The notes under the pieces: model-generated
What the model saw: the letters and a program-made list of their open reading frames with translations, nothing else
What the model was told of the DNA's origin: nothing
The model's database searches: none
In this document: positions 34,435 to 44,766 of the stretch, in pieces
Layout: each line of letters begins with the position of its first letter
Numbering within the stretch: position 1 is the stretch's first letter
Translations under genes and position numbers: made by a program
Origin: Agromyces sp. ISL-38
Lineage (GTDB): Bacteria; Actinomycetota; Actinomycetes; Actinomycetales; Microbacteriaceae
DNA: 64,000 nucleotides
Assembly: GCF_018613935.1 (NCBI RefSeq)
Contig: NZ_JAGGPF010000013.1
Span: 102,654-166,653 of the forward strand
Reading direction: 5' to 3'

Positions 34435-34452
34435 GTTCACCAGATGTTCTGG
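34435..34452. promoter_or_regulatory. PHO-box-like direct repeats upstream of pit
   Basis: GTTCACC (34435-34441) and GTTCTGG (34446-34452) start 11 bp apart, the spacing of actinobacterial PhoP sites, 29 bp upstream of the pit ATG. The orientation relative to the gene is the same as the repeats before the glycerophosphodiesterase gene at 43477. Confidence 0.45.
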
Positions 34453-34519
34453 GGGCGTGAGTTGCAGAACCGGCGAGAGCCGTGCGACGACTCGATACTC
34501 GCACCCTGCGCCTGTGAAA

Positions 34520-34993
34520 TCAAACCATCGGATCGACGACGGAGGCGAGATCAGCACCGAACGTGAAGGATCGTCGCACCGCGCCGCCCGCGAGCACGTC
34601 GGGCAGCCAGAACCGTGCGTCGTCCCACATCTCGTGGAGCGGGATCGCCGCGATCTCGAACCACTCGGGATCGAGCTCGTCGGATGGCGCCGGCTCGCCG
34701 ATCCAGCGTCGGCACACGAACACGTTCGACTCCTGGCTCCACGCCTCGCGATGCGGGAACCGATAGCTGAGCAGGCCCCTCGGCTCGAGATCCGCGGCAA
34801 CGACGATGACGCCGGACTCCTCCGCCACCTCGCGCACCGCAGCCTCGACCGCGGACTCACCGGGCTCGAGCTTGCCGCCGAGTCCGACGTAGTAGCCCTC
34901 GCCGAGGCCGTGCTTCTTCCGGCCGAGGAGCACCTCGGTGATGCCCTCCCGCTCGCGCAGGAGGTAGCAGACGCAGACCTGAGGCAGCGGCAT
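34520..34993 (-). CDS. NUDIX hydrolase, MTH1/MutT-like
   Basis: A 157-residue NUDIX pyrophosphatase. The box is complete: GGKLEPGES followed by AVREVAEESG (GX5EX7REUXEEXGU). The N-terminal VCVCYLLREREG and the later RGLLSYRFPH, VFVCRRW resemble MTH1-like enzymes that hydrolyse oxidised purine nucleotides; the exact nucleotide is not determinable. Its ATG lies only three bases after the phosphofructokinase stop, so the two are cotranscribed. Confidence 0.9.
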   Translation of the reverse strand: MPLPQVCVCYLLREREGITEVLLGRKKHGLGEGYYVGLGGKLEPGESAVEAAVREVAEESGVIVVAADLEPRGLLSYRFPHREAWSQESNVFVCRRWIGEPAPSDELDPEWFEIAAIPLHEMWDDARFWLPDVLAGGAVRRSFTFGADLASVVDPMV

Positions 34994-34996
34994 CCG

Positions 34997-36025
<1,029 letters not shown>

Positions 36026-36176
36026 GCCTCGTGTGACTCCAGTTGCGTGAAGAGACCTGTCGCGATCTCAAGGGAACCTGTGATGGTGCCGGAGGCCACG
36101 ACGTCGGGGCGTTTCGACTGCCGCAGTCTATAGCCTTCCCACGAAGCGCGATCGGGCGCGCCCCGCTGGGCGAGCG

Positions 36177-38300
36177 TCAGAGCGCACCGTCGAGCGCCTG
36201 TCGCAGCAGGTGCACGAGCGCATCGAGCTGCACGGAGTCGGCCGAACCGGGCTCGACATCGCTGCCGTCGAGCGCGCGGGCCGCGAGGCCCTGCTTCGAG
36301 TCGATGAGCTCCGCGATGCGCGCGTCGATCGTGCCCGCGGCGATGATGCGCCAGGCCGTGACGGGCTCGTCTTGGCCGATGCGGTGCACGCGGTCGATCG
36401 CCTGCGTCTGCTCGGCGGCGGTCCAGCTGAGCTCGGCGAGCACGACGTTCGAGGCCGCCTGGAGGTTCACGCCGACGCCTGCCGCTGTGAGCGAGCACAC
36501 TGCGACGGCGACCTCGGGGTCGTTGTTGAACGCGTCGATCGCCGCTTGCCGCTGGAAGGCGGTCTGGTCGCCGCGCAGCGACACGGTGCGGAGCTCGCGG
36601 GCCGCGAACGCCGCTTCGGCCTGGTCCATGACGTCGATGTGCTTCGCGAAGAACACGACCTTGCCGACCGATCGGGCCAGCTGGGCGGCGTAGTCGGCGG
36701 CGAGGCCTGCCTTGGCCTGGCCGATGCGGCGCACCATCGTGAAGACGTTCTCGCCCGACTTCGACGCCTTGGACTCCTCGAGCTCGGCATGCGCCACCGC
36801 GCGGATGAATTGCTCGCGCTGGTCGTCGTCGAGATCGCCGATGCGCAGGTTGCGCGCCTCGACGAGCGCACGGAAACGACCCGTGAGGCGGTTCCCGAGC
36901 TCGCGTTCGGCGGCGCGCACCGATCGGCCGAGCTCGTCGTCGAGTTCGACGGGCAGGTCGGCGATGCGCTTCGCGGGCAGGTCGGCGGCGACGTCGACCT
37001 TGCGGCGGCGCACGATGCCGAGATCGATGACGGCGCGGCGGGCCTCGGGGTAGAAGCCGTGCTCGGCCGGGGTGAGCCCCGTCTCCTCGAGCTTGCCGAG
37101 CAACTCGGGCGACGGCCGGTCGCCCTCGATCCAGCCGAGGAACTTCCAGATGGCACGGAAGTCGTCGACGTCGTTGATGAGCGGGGTGCCCGTGAGGGCG
37201 AGCAGCAGCGGGTCTCCGCCGGGTGCGCTGCGTCGGATCTGCTCGGCGAGCGTGAGCACGTTGCGCGAACGCTGCGACTGCAGGTTCTTGATGAAGTGCG
37301 CCTCGTCGACGACCATGCCCTTGAAGCCGAGGGTCGACAGCCACGCCATGTGCCGGTCGAGCACGTCGTAGTTCACGATGACGACGTCGGCGAACGCGTC
37401 GAGGGTCTCGCCGTCGCCGTGGATGACGGTCGCGCGGCGATGCGGGGTCCAGCGCTCGACCTCGCGGGCCCAGTTCATCTTCACGACGTTCGGCACGACG
37501 GCAAGCAGCGGGTAGGCGTCGGCGACGGATGCCGCGATGACCGACTGCGCCGTCTTTCCGAGGCCCGGCTCGTCGGCGAGCAGGAAGGTGCGGTGTCCTT
37601 CGCGCACGCTCTCGATGAATCGGATCTGGTGCATCATGAGCTCGAGACCGCGCGGCGAGAGGCGGTCGACCTTGGGCGCTTCGGGCAGCTCCATCGACGC
37701 GGCCTGCCCGCCCGAGCCGATCTCGAACGACTTGAACAGCGGGCCGAGGAGCTCCCAGTTGGCAAGGCGACGCACCGGCACGGGCGGCGGCGCGGCCTTC
37801 GAGAAGTCGGGGGCCAGGAACGGGTTGGCGAGCTGCCTCGAGCGCACGGATGCCGGGATCACCTGGTTCTCGGCGAGCATGGGCTTCTGCTCGGGCTCGC
37901 GCGTGATGATGAGCTCGTCGGGCGAGAGCTCGGCGCCGGACTCGAGCAGCCAGTCGCGACGGAACCGCTGCGCGACCGTGGAGATCGAGGCGTCGGGCTC
38001 GAGCAGCGCGATGAGGCTCGTGTCGCGCGCGGCGGTCTTGGCCAGGATCTGTGCGATGCCGTCGAGTCGCTTGAGCAGCTCGGCACGAGCGGAATCGGTC
38101 ACCTCGGTGTCTGCCTTCACGCGGGCACGCTCTTCGCGCATGAGCAACGCGATGACCTGGTACTTCGTGCGGTTCGTGGGGCCGAGCTTGCCCTTCTGCG
38201 CCTTCGTCTCGACCTCGCGCACCTTGCGCGCGAGGATCGGGATGATGGGTGCGTCATCGTCGCGCGAGCGCGTACGCTGTCGCTGCCTCGTCTGGGCCAA
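36177..38300 (-). CDS. SNF2-family DEAD/DEAH-box ATPase (stand-alone)
   Basis: A 707-residue SNF2 helicase-like ATPase. An N-terminal region of about 215 residues (basic, no known domain) precedes the two RecA lobes: motif I ADEPGLGKTAQ near residue 245, motif II VVDEAHFIKN, motif III LALTGTPL, then a Lys/Arg-rich linker, and motifs V-VI AGVGVNLQAA and QAIDRVHRIGQ. Such proteins translocate on double-stranded DNA and remodel protein-DNA complexes. The TTG at 38300 is chosen because it follows GGAGG by four bases; longer reads have no such site. No partner nuclease or methylase is adjacent, so there is no evidence for a defence role. Confidence 0.9.
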   Translation of the reverse strand: MAQTRQRQRTRSRDDDAPIIPILARKVREVETKAQKGKLGPTNRTKYQVIALLMREERARVKADTEVTDSARAELLKRLDGIAQILAKTAARDTSLIALLEPDASISTVAQRFRRDWLLESGAELSPDELIITREPEQKPMLAENQVIPASVRSRQLANPFLAPDFSKAAPPPVPVRRLANWELLGPLFKSFEIGSGGQAASMELPEAPKVDRLSPRGLELMMHQIRFIESVREGHRTFLLADEPGLGKTAQSVIAASVADAYPLLAVVPNVVKMNWAREVERWTPHRRATVIHGDGETLDAFADVVIVNYDVLDRHMAWLSTLGFKGMVVDEAHFIKNLQSQRSRNVLTLAEQIRRSAPGGDPLLLALTGTPLINDVDDFRAIWKFLGWIEGDRPSPELLGKLEETGLTPAEHGFYPEARRAVIDLGIVRRRKVDVAADLPAKRIADLPVELDDELGRSVRAAERELGNRLTGRFRALVEARNLRIGDLDDDQREQFIRAVAHAELEESKASKSGENVFTMVRRIGQAKAGLAADYAAQLARSVGKVVFFAKHIDVMDQAEAAFAARELRTVSLRGDQTAFQRQAAIDAFNNDPEVAVAVCSLTAAGVGVNLQAASNVVLAELSWTAAEQTQAIDRVHRIGQDEPVTAWRIIAAGTIDARIAELIDSKQGLAARALDGSDVEPGSADSVQLDALVHLLRQALDGAL

Positions 38301-38585
38301 TGGTCCTCCAGTTTCTGGGCCGCATCCGGCATGCCCCCCTCGACATCGGTCGTGATGGTCGAGGCCGGTTCGGCACATCACCAGATGTCGCCGATCGCGG
38401 TACGCCGAATCCCGAACCGAGCAGCACGCGAGCTGGGCTCACGCGGTCGGCCGAAGAACGGATTCGTCGGGCGCAGCGTTATTCTACCCGGATTCCGGCA
38501 CCGGATGCCACGCGGCCGGCCCGCGCGTCGCGAGAAGCATCCGCAAGCCCGTGCGGGAACCTCGTCGGCGGCCTACTCTTGGACC

Positions 38586-38795
38586 ATGGACGATCTCGCG
38601 AGGGCGGGCGCAGGCGTCTCGCCCGATGACGATGAATTCACGGTGGCGCAAGACACGGAGTTCGACGAGCCCGACACGGCCGCCGAGCCCGCCGACGGCG
38701 ATGAGCGCACGATCGACGACAGTCTCGACGACGAGGTGCCAGGCCTCGACTCCGAACGACGCGTCGACCTGAGTGACGAGACCGTCGCCGACTGA
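38586..38795 (+). CDS. small acidic hypothetical protein
   Basis: A 69-residue, strongly acidic product (more than a third Asp/Glu, almost no Lys), probably disordered. No family is recognised; small acidic proteins of this kind are often annotated in Microbacteriaceae. The ATG at 38586 has only a weak upstream purine stretch (TTGGACC). It diverges from the helicase (285-bp gap, 38301-38585, with no other feature seen) and converges on the DUF2207 gene. It may be a chance frame. Confidence 0.45.
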   Translation: MDDLARAGAGVSPDDDEFTVAQDTEFDEPDTAAEPADGDERTIDDSLDDEVPGLDSERRVDLSDETVAD

Positions 38796-38856
38796 GCGCA
38801 CGGCGAAGCGCCGCGGCGCATCGCCCATGACGGACGCCCGCCCGCGCGGTCGTGAA

Positions 38857-40761
38857 TCAGACCCCGCCGCCTCCGCCGCCGCCGCCACCGCCACCCGACG
38901 AGCCGCCGCCGCTCGATCCGCTGCTCGACGAGCTCGAGCTCGAGCCCGACCATGAGGCACTCGACGCCGACGAGAACGAGTGCACCGCCGAGCTGAACAC
39001 CCCGACGTTGAAGCCGCTGCGGCCGGCGTACCACTCGGGCGACGTGCCGGTCTGCTCGTAGAGCGACGCGAGTTCCCGGCTCCACTCGCGCTCGAGGCCG
39101 AACAGCACCGCGTAGGGCAGCAGGCGTTCGTTGAGCTTCAGCACGACCACCGGGTCGAGCGGGGCGGCCAAGGCAGGCGCAGCCGCCGCGCCATCCGTCG
39201 AGACCGGCACGGCCGCCGCGGCCGGGCGCTCGACCCGCATGGCCCCGTATGGGCTCTGCAGCACGCGGAGCCGATCGGCCTCGGCGAGGCGGATGTAGAG
39301 GCTCAGCCCCTCGAGGTGGTCGCGTGCTGCTCGGCCCTGTTCGGTGAGCGGGCGCACGTCCACGACCACGACGAACGTCACGAGCTCGGCGAGGATCGCC
39401 GCGGCGAACCAGATCGCCGGCCAGGCACCGCCCATCTGCGAGTCGAGCGCCACGATGCCGAGCACCACGCTGAGCACGGCGCCGATCATGCCCACGACGG
39501 CGAACAGCGTTCGGCGGCCGAGATCGGGCCTGCGCCGCAGGCCCGTCTTCGCGACGCGCTTCGTGACGGCTTGGCGCAGCGCGAGGAGCCGCTTTCCGAG
39601 CGCCGTGTCGCGCGACTTCAGCTCGCGCCGCTCGCCTGGAGTCGGAACGCCGTAGAGCGCGGACACCACGGAGCGGGCATCGGCGTCGCCCGCCTCACCG
39701 CCGACGTACTCGACCGCGTAGCGCTTGCGGCCCGTCTCGACGATGCGCAGCTCGCCCGCCACTGCGCGCTCGAGGATCGTGGCCGTGATCCCCTTGCCGG
39801 ATCGGCCCACGAGGTCGGCGGCGACCATGGCGCTCACCCCGGCGGGCGGCTGGTACTCGGCGATGACGGTGCCGCGCCCCGGATGGTCGCGCCAGCGCAC
39901 GATGCGGGTGACGATCGCGGCGAGCATCGCGAGGAGCGCCACCACGGCGGCGACCGCGCCGGCGATCGCCGCAGGCGAGGACATGAACGCCTCGTCGCGC
40001 GGCTCGAACGTGCCCTGCGCGAAGCCGACGGCGATCGTGAGGTTCTCATACGGGCCAAGCCCCGACGCCTCGGCGACGACGACCGGCGGAGCCGCTTCAC
40101 CGACGGAGAGCGTCTCGCACGGTGTGCCGGAACCCGTCCAGCCGCGATAGCACGCGACGTCTCCCGTGAAGGCCTCGGCGACGTCGGCGCTCATGCGCAG
40201 CTCCGCCCGCACTCGCCCGAAGGGCTGTGCCCAGCCGGTGCCGTTCACGTCCCAGTAGAACTCGTCGATCGCGGCGTCGTCGGGCGTGAACGTCACGTTG
40301 TGCTGCCGGTAGCTGATCACGTAGGTCTGCTCGCCGTGCACGAAGTCGTCGGCACGGATCGTGACGAGGAGGAACACCCCGTCTTCGTCGCGCTCGACCT
40401 CGAACGCGCGAGGGCTGCCGGCGGCATCCGTCACCGACTCGACCTCGATGTCGGTCGGATGGCCGTCGTAGTGCAGCGGAATGGCCCGGCGGATGCCGCG
40501 GTTCTGGTCGAACTCGGGGAACACCGCGACGAGCGTCTCGGTCGTGTCGAGCACCGAACGGCCGTCGGCATCGCGCGAGAGCTCGTAGACCGCGTCGAAC
40601 GACGCGAACGTGAAGTCGTCGACACCGGCCCGGGCGGCCGCGACGACAGCTGGGGCCTCCGCCGCCCGCTCCGCAGCGAGCGCGACGGCCGCCGGCGACG
40701 CCACGAGGCCGAGCGCGAGGAGCGACGCTGCGAGCGTGCGGACGAAGCGAAGGCGCGTCAT
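38857..40761 (-). CDS. DUF2207 membrane protein with Gly/Ser tail
   Basis: A 634-residue predicted membrane protein. It has an N-terminal signal peptide (to about residue 28), an extracellular DUF2207 domain of about 230 residues (IRRAIPLHYDGH, VISYRQHNVTF, DEFYWDVNGTGW), a transmembrane helix near 270, a second pair of helices near 410-460, a cytoplasmic domain, and a C-terminal low-complexity tail of Ser then more than ten Gly residues. Function unknown; the family is widespread in Actinobacteria and Firmicutes. It diverges from the 49-residue gene across a short promoter region containing a CsoR-like dyad. Confidence 0.87.
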   Translation of the reverse strand: MTRLRFVRTLAASLLALGLVASPAAVALAAERAAEAPAVVAAARAGVDDFTFASFDAVYELSRDADGRSVLDTTETLVAVFPEFDQNRGIRRAIPLHYDGHPTDIEVESVTDAAGSPRAFEVERDEDGVFLLVTIRADDFVHGEQTYVISYRQHNVTFTPDDAAIDEFYWDVNGTGWAQPFGRVRAELRMSADVAEAFTGDVACYRGWTGSGTPCETLSVGEAAPPVVVAEASGLGPYENLTIAVGFAQGTFEPRDEAFMSSPAAIAGAVAAVVALLAMLAAIVTRIVRWRDHPGRGTVIAEYQPPAGVSAMVAADLVGRSGKGITATILERAVAGELRIVETGRKRYAVEYVGGEAGDADARSVVSALYGVPTPGERRELKSRDTALGKRLLALRQAVTKRVAKTGLRRRPDLGRRTLFAVVGMIGAVLSVVLGIVALDSQMGGAWPAIWFAAAILAELVTFVVVVDVRPLTEQGRAARDHLEGLSLYIRLAEADRLRVLQSPYGAMRVERPAAAAVPVSTDGAAAAPALAAPLDPVVVLKLNERLLPYAVLFGLEREWSRELASLYEQTGTSPEWYAGRSGFNVGVFSSAVHSFSSASSASWSGSSSSSSSSGSSGGGSSGGGGGGGGGGGV

Positions 40762-40792
40762 GCCCCAACGCTAGTGCCAATCGGCCTGAATG

Positions 40793-40828
40793 TACCCCAC
40801 GGGGTATATCCCCTCCGGACGATAGGAT
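40793..40828 (+). promoter_or_regulatory. TACCCC-AC-GGGGTA dyad and leaderless -10
   Basis: A perfect 6-bp inverted repeat (40793-40806) resembling copper-sensor CsoR/RcnR-family sites, followed by TAGGAT (40823-40828), a -10 whose end is six bases before the GTG at 40835. It also lies 32-45 bp upstream of the divergent DUF2207 gene. No CsoR gene or metal transporter is in the window, so the regulator assignment is only by resemblance. Confidence 0.45.
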
Positions 40829-40834
40829 GTGACG

Positions 40835-40984
40835 GTGATCGACGACATCAAGAAGCGCGCCCTGCACGTCGAGAACCACCTCCGCACGCACGTCACCGAC
40901 ATGTACGAGGCGGGCGGCGACCAGCGCGAAGCGGCAGTCACCGAGCTCGTGCGCATCTTCGAGCTCTCCAACAACCGCGGCTGA
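40835..40984 (+). CDS. 49-residue hypothetical protein, leaderless
   Basis: A short open frame from GTG with a -10 six bases upstream and no ribosome-binding site, as expected for a leaderless mRNA. The product is charged and amphipathic (IDDIKKRALHVENHLRTH at the start) and predicted helical throughout, without membrane segment or cysteines. It ends two bases before the GTG of the homocysteine methyltransferase, so the two share a transcript. Function unknown. Confidence 0.6.
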   Translation: MIDDIKKRALHVENHLRTHVTDMYEAGGDQREAAVTELVRIFELSNNRG

Positions 40985-40986
40985 CC

Positions 40987-41880
40987 GTGTCGGGTCCTGG
41001 CCTGCTCGAAGCCCTCGCCGAACGCGCGCTCGTCGTCGACGGCGGCCTCGGCACGCGACTCGAGGAGCGCGGAGCGGATGTCTCCTCCGAGCTGTGGAGC
41101 GCGCGAGTGCTCGCCGACTCGCCCGACGAGGTGCTCGACGTGCACCGCGACTACTTCGCCGCCGGGGCCGACGTGGCGATCACCGCCTCGTACCAGGTGA
41201 CGTACGAGGGATGCGCTCGCGCCGGATTCGACGCCGACCAGACGACCGGGCTCCTCCGGCGGAGCGTGGAGCTTGCCCGCCGCGCGCGCGACCAGGCCGG
41301 GCACGGCTGGGTCGCGGCATCCGTCGGACCCTACGGGGCCATGCTCGCCGACGGGTCGGAATATCGAGGCGACCTGGGGCTGGGTCTCGAGGAGCTGCGC
41401 GATTGGCATCGGGAACGGATCCGGGTGCTCGCCGACGCCGGAGCCGACCTCATCGCGTTCGAGACGATGCCCTCGCTCGTCGAGGTCGAGGCGATCCTCG
41501 CCGAACTCGCCGGCACCGGCACTCCCGCGTGGATCTCGGTGACTCCCCTCGACACGCGACTTCGGAGCGGCGAGCCGCTCGCCGAGGCCTTCGCGCTCGC
41601 TGCCGCCGTCGACGAGGTCGTCGCGGTGGGCGTGAACTGCTGCGCACCCGGTGAGGTGCTCGGCGCCATCGAGGCGGCACGCGAGGTCACGATGAAGCCG
41701 GTCGTCGTCTACCCCAACAGCGGCGAGACGTGGGATGCCGCAGCGCGACGATGGCGCGGAAGCCCGGCGTTCCCGACCGAGGCCGTGCGGTCGTGGCGGG
41801 CCGCCGGCGCCGGACTCATCGGAGGCTGCTGCCGCACCGGCCCAGGCCATACCACGGCCATCAGCCGGGCTCTCGCCTGA
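40987..41880 (+). CDS. mmuM: homocysteine S-methyltransferase
   Basis: A 297-residue zinc-dependent methyltransferase that makes methionine from homocysteine, typically with S-methylmethionine or SAM as donor. The zinc ligands are visible as the Cys in GVNCCAP and the Cys pair in GGCCRTGP. The N-terminus [16 protein letters not shown] is typical of the family. The GTG at 40987 follows the 49-residue gene by two bases. Gene symbol by family similarity. Confidence 0.92.
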   Translation: MSGPGLLEALAERALVVDGGLGTRLEERGADVSSELWSARVLADSPDEVLDVHRDYFAAGADVAITASYQVTYEGCARAGFDADQTTGLLRRSVELARRARDQAGHGWVAASVGPYGAMLADGSEYRGDLGLGLEELRDWHRERIRVLADAGADLIAFETMPSLVEVEAILAELAGTGTPAWISVTPLDTRLRSGEPLAEAFALAAAVDEVVAVGVNCCAPGEVLGAIEAAREVTMKPVVVYPNSGETWDAAARRWRGSPAFPTEAVRSWRAAGAGLIGGCCRTGPGHTTAISRALA

Positions 41881-41896
41881 CGAAGGAGCGACGCGA

Positions 41897-42439
41897 ATGC
41901 CCCGAATCGAGCTCATCACCGGCGACCTCACCGCCGAGCGCGTCGACGCCATCGTGAACGCCGCGAATTCGAGCCTCATGGGCGGTGGCGGCGTCGACGG
42001 CGCGATCCATCGCGCGGGCGGACCGTCGATCCTCGAGGAGTGCCGCGTCTTGCGCGCGACCACGCTGAGGTCGGGCCTGCCGACCGGCGAGGCCGTCGCC
42101 ACGACCGCCGGCAACCTGCCAGCGCGCTGGGTGATCCACACCGTCGGTCCTGTCTGGCCGGGGCCGGGTCCCGAGGCCGACGCACGACGGGAGCTGCTCG
42201 CTGCGGCGTACCGCAACTCGCTCACGGTCGCGACCGGCCTGGGGGCGGCATCCGTCGCCTTCCCGGCGATCTCCGCAGGGGTCTACGGATGGCCCGCCGA
42301 TGACGCCGCGCTCGTCGCCCTCGGCACCACCGCCGAGGCTGCCGATGCGCCTCCGCTCGTGCGCTTCGTGCTGTTCTCCGAGCGCCTGTACGACGAGTTC
42401 CGCGCGGCTGCCGACCGGTTGGGGCTCAGCGTCGGCTGA
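41897..42439 (+). CDS. macrodomain protein, O-acetyl-ADP-ribose deacetylase type
   Basis: A 180-residue stand-alone macrodomain. The ADP-ribose-binding segments are [20 protein letters not shown] near residue 20-40 and [12 protein letters not shown] near residue 120. Relatives such as YmdB remove acetyl groups from O-acetyl-ADP-ribose or reverse ADP-ribosylation. The ATG at 41897 follows GAAGGAG, 16 bp after the methyltransferase stop, so it probably shares that operon. No ADP-ribosyltransferase toxin is nearby. Confidence 0.93.
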   Translation: MPRIELITGDLTAERVDAIVNAANSSLMGGGGVDGAIHRAGGPSILEECRVLRATTLRSGLPTGEAVATTAGNLPARWVIHTVGPVWPGPGPEADARRELLAAAYRNSLTVATGLGAASVAFPAISAGVYGWPADDAALVALGTTAEAADAPPLVRFVLFSERLYDEFRAAADRLGLSVG

Positions 42440-42448
42440 CGAGCCGCC

Positions 42449-43417
42449 TCATGTGCCGGGCGCCGTGGTGGCCAGCCACTGGTCGAGCTCGCTCGGCTGG
42501 TCGGTGATGATGCCGTCGACGCCGAGCTCGCTCACCTCCTGCCAGCTCTCGTGGGTGTTCAGGGTGTAGCAGAGCACCGCGATCTCCGCCTCGTGCAGCG
42601 CCTCGAGCGCACCCGGCACCGCGGTGACCGATGCGGCGGTCGTGCCGAAGGCGATCACCCCGAGCCGCTCGGCGAGCGCCACGGGCTCGGCAGGCAGCTC
42701 GCGGATGAGCATGATGCGAGGGGTCGTGGGCGACACCTGCTGCACCGAGAAGAGGGTCTCGAGACTGAAGCTCTGCAACACGATGCGGCCTCGAAGTCCG
42801 TGCCGCTCGATGAGGTCGATCACCGTGCGCACCTCCTCAGGGGTCCAGTCGGCCTTCAACTCGACGAGGGCACGCGCGGTCTCGCGGCCGGCCAGCGCTT
42901 CGAGGAACTCGTCGAGCGTCGGGATGCGCTCCCCTGCGTATTCGGCGCCGTACCACGCGCCCACGTCGAGGCGGCGGAGCTCGTCGAGGTCGAGGTCGCT
43001 GACACCGTGGCGCGAGCCGGTGACGCGCTCGAGGCTCGTGTCGTGGAAGAGCACGGGCACGCCGTCGCGGCTCAACCGCACGTCGGTCTCGACGAAGTCG
43101 AGGGCCTCCATCGCGCGCTCGAGCGAGGCCATCGTGTTCTCGGGCGCCTCGGCTCGATCGCCCCGATGCCCGACGATGAACGCGGCAGCACCGGGCACCC
43201 GGAGTGCGCCGAACACGTCGACCGCCGATGCGGTGGGCGGCGTGGCTGCGAGGAGGAGCGCGGCCGCGGTCGCGGTCACCGCGACCGACGCGAGCAGGAC
43301 GCGCACGGCGCGGCGCGGAGGATGTGCGAGACGGTCGAGCAGGCGATGGGCCGGCGTGTGCGCGGAACGATCCTGGGCTGCGATCGTCGGGTCGATCGCA
43401 TGAAGGGTGCGGGTCAC
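42449..43417 (-). CDS. glycerophosphodiester phosphodiesterase, membrane-anchored
   Basis: A 322-residue GDPD enzyme releasing glycerol 3-phosphate from glycerophosphodiesters. An N-terminal cytoplasmic stretch of about 40 residues and one hydrophobic segment (about 40-62) would place the catalytic domain outside the cell. Active-site motifs are IVGHRGDRAEAPENT (catalytic His), ETDVRLSRDGVPVLFHD (second His) and LVELK. It starts with GTG at 43417 and is preceded by direct repeats resembling a PHO box, fitting a phosphate-scavenging role. Confidence 0.92.
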   Translation of the reverse strand: MTRTLHAIDPTIAAQDRSAHTPAHRLLDRLAHPPRRAVRVLLASVAVTATAAALLLAATPPTASAVDVFGALRVPGAAAFIVGHRGDRAEAPENTMASLERAMEALDFVETDVRLSRDGVPVLFHDTSLERVTGSRHGVSDLDLDELRRLDVGAWYGAEYAGERIPTLDEFLEALAGRETARALVELKADWTPEEVRTVIDLIERHGLRGRIVLQSFSLETLFSVQQVSPTTPRIMLIRELPAEPVALAERLGVIAFGTTAASVTAVPGALEALHEAEIAVLCYTLNTHESWQEVSELGVDGIITDQPSELDQWLATTAPGT

Positions 43418-43476
43418 GTGTAGGGCCTTTCCACCGCTCGCGCGCCATTGCGCGACGGTGCACTCACCCTAGCAAC

Positions 43477-43498
43477 TTCGTTACCGTTTCGTTACCTC
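43477..43498. promoter_or_regulatory. PHO-box-like direct repeats before glycerophosphodiesterase gene
   Basis: TTCGTTACCGT followed immediately by TTCGTTACCTC, two 11-bp units identical at 9 positions, 60-81 bp upstream of the gene start. The 11-bp period matches PhoB/PhoP binding sites, and the gene type is a classic phosphate-starvation target. Confidence 0.6.
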
Positions 43499-43531
43499 CC
43501 CCGTTCGCGGGACGCCGCCGCCCAGCGGCGC

Positions 43532-44692
43532 TTACGCCAGTGCGAGGTAGGGGTACTCAGCCGATCGGCGCTGGAACTCGAGGATCGCGGGGTTCCGGAT
43601 GCGGCCGCCGGAGATCTCGGTGGCGCGATCGATGGTGTCGGATTCGGCCCACGCATCGGGACCCTCCATCACGGTGCGCAGGAACGGCATGAGCGCTTCG
43701 CTGATCTCCCAGGTGGCCGAGTTCCAGAGGTAGGACGGGCTGTGATCGACGGCGTAGTAGTTCGTCGACTCCCCCACCGTGAACATCGGCTCGGCGAAGG
43801 AGGTGGGGCGGGCCCAGCTGAATCCCATTCCGGTGTCGACGGACACGTCGACGATGAGGCTGCCCGGACGGAAGGCACCGAGATCCTCCGTGCGCAGGTA
43901 GGTGAGGGGCGCGTTGGGATCCTGGAGCGTGCAGTTCACCACGATGTCCCGTTCAGCCAGGAACGGGGCGAGCGGCACGGGCCCGTCCTCCGTGTTCACC
44001 GTGCTCAGGAAGGGCGCTTCGGGGTTGTGCTCGAACTGGATGATGTCGACGGAGGGGATCGGCGAGCCGACCGCAGCGGTGTCGCGGTTCGTGAGCACGC
44101 GCACGTCGTGGATGCCGTGGGCGTTCAGCGCCGTGACGGCACCTCGGGCGGTGGCCCCGAACCCGATGACGACCGCGCTCAGGCGCCGGCCGTAGTCTCC
44201 CGTGGATCCGCACAGCTGCAGGGCGTGCAGCACGGAACAGTAGCCGGCGAGCTCGTTGTTCTTGTGGAACACGTGCAGTCCGAAGCTGCCGCTCGCCGTC
44301 CAGTGGTTCATGGCCTCCCACGCGATGAGGGTGAGCCCCTTGTCGATCGCGAGCTGGGTCATCGCCCGGTCCTGTACGCAATGCGGCCAGCCCCAGAGCA
44401 CCTGCCCGTCGTGCAGGCTTTCCAGGTCGGATGCCTGCGGTTTCGGCAGCAGGACGACGTCGCTCTGGGCGATGATCTCCTCGCGGGAGCCGAGTCCGGC
44501 GACGAGCGGCTCGAGCTGCGCATCTGCGATGCCGAAGCGCTCTCCGTATCCCCGCTCGAGGATCATGTTCGCGCGAAGGTCGGGATCGATCCGTTCGAGG
44601 TGCGACGGATGCAACGGCAGCCGCTTCTCGTCGGGCTTGCTCGAGTGCGCCAATACCCCGAGACGCAAGAGGTGAGGGGTGGTGGTGGCCAT
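43532..44692 (-). CDS. alanine dehydrogenase-like enzyme (AlaDH/PNT family)
   Basis: A 386-residue protein of the alanine dehydrogenase / N5-(carboxyethyl)ornithine synthase group. The N-terminal half has KRLPLHPSHL and an ILERGYGERFG segment; the second half has a Rossmann motif near residue 170 (VIGFGATARGAV) and LIVDVSVDTGMGF. It differs from true alanine dehydrogenases in length and motif detail and is closer to N5-(carboxyethyl)ornithine synthase-type proteins, but the substrate is unproven. It is transcribed alone, 74 bp downstream of the short ALDH-like gene on the same strand. Confidence 0.75.
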   Translation of the reverse strand: MATTTPHLLRLGVLAHSSKPDEKRLPLHPSHLERIDPDLRANMILERGYGERFGIADAQLEPLVAGLGSREEIIAQSDVVLLPKPQASDLESLHDGQVLWGWPHCVQDRAMTQLAIDKGLTLIAWEAMNHWTASGSFGLHVFHKNNELAGYCSVLHALQLCGSTGDYGRRLSAVVIGFGATARGAVTALNAHGIHDVRVLTNRDTAAVGSPIPSVDIIQFEHNPEAPFLSTVNTEDGPVPLAPFLAERDIVVNCTLQDPNAPLTYLRTEDLGAFRPGSLIVDVSVDTGMGFSWARPTSFAEPMFTVGESTNYYAVDHSPSYLWNSATWEISEALMPFLRTVMEGPDAWAESDTIDRATEISGGRIRNPAILEFQRRSAEYPYLALA

Positions 44693-44766
44693 AGCGTGAG
44701 GCTACGCCATGCCGCGGCCGACGCGGGACCCGCTCGTCGGATGCCCCGCGCCCGGTCGGGTCGCGG

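Noticed and set aside
36177..38300. SNF2 helicase as part of a phage-defence system
   Set aside because: No nuclease, methylase, phospholipase or other defence partner adjoins it; neighbours are housekeeping genes.
36210..38795. Long plus-strand open frame antisense to the SNF2 helicase gene
   Set aside because: Composition is that of a mirrored GC-rich gene (Arg/Glu/Val-rich, no domains); the helicase on the other strand has all motifs. Only its last 69 codons are kept as a separate small gene.
38980..40986. Upstream in-frame extension of the homocysteine methyltransferase
   Set aside because: It is antisense to DUF2207 and spans the promoter region; family similarity begins at the GTG at 40987.
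41897..42439. Macrodomain protein as antitoxin of a DarTG-like pair
   Set aside because: There is no DarT-like ADP-ribosyltransferase beside it; upstream is homocysteine methyltransferase and downstream a convergent phosphodiesterase.
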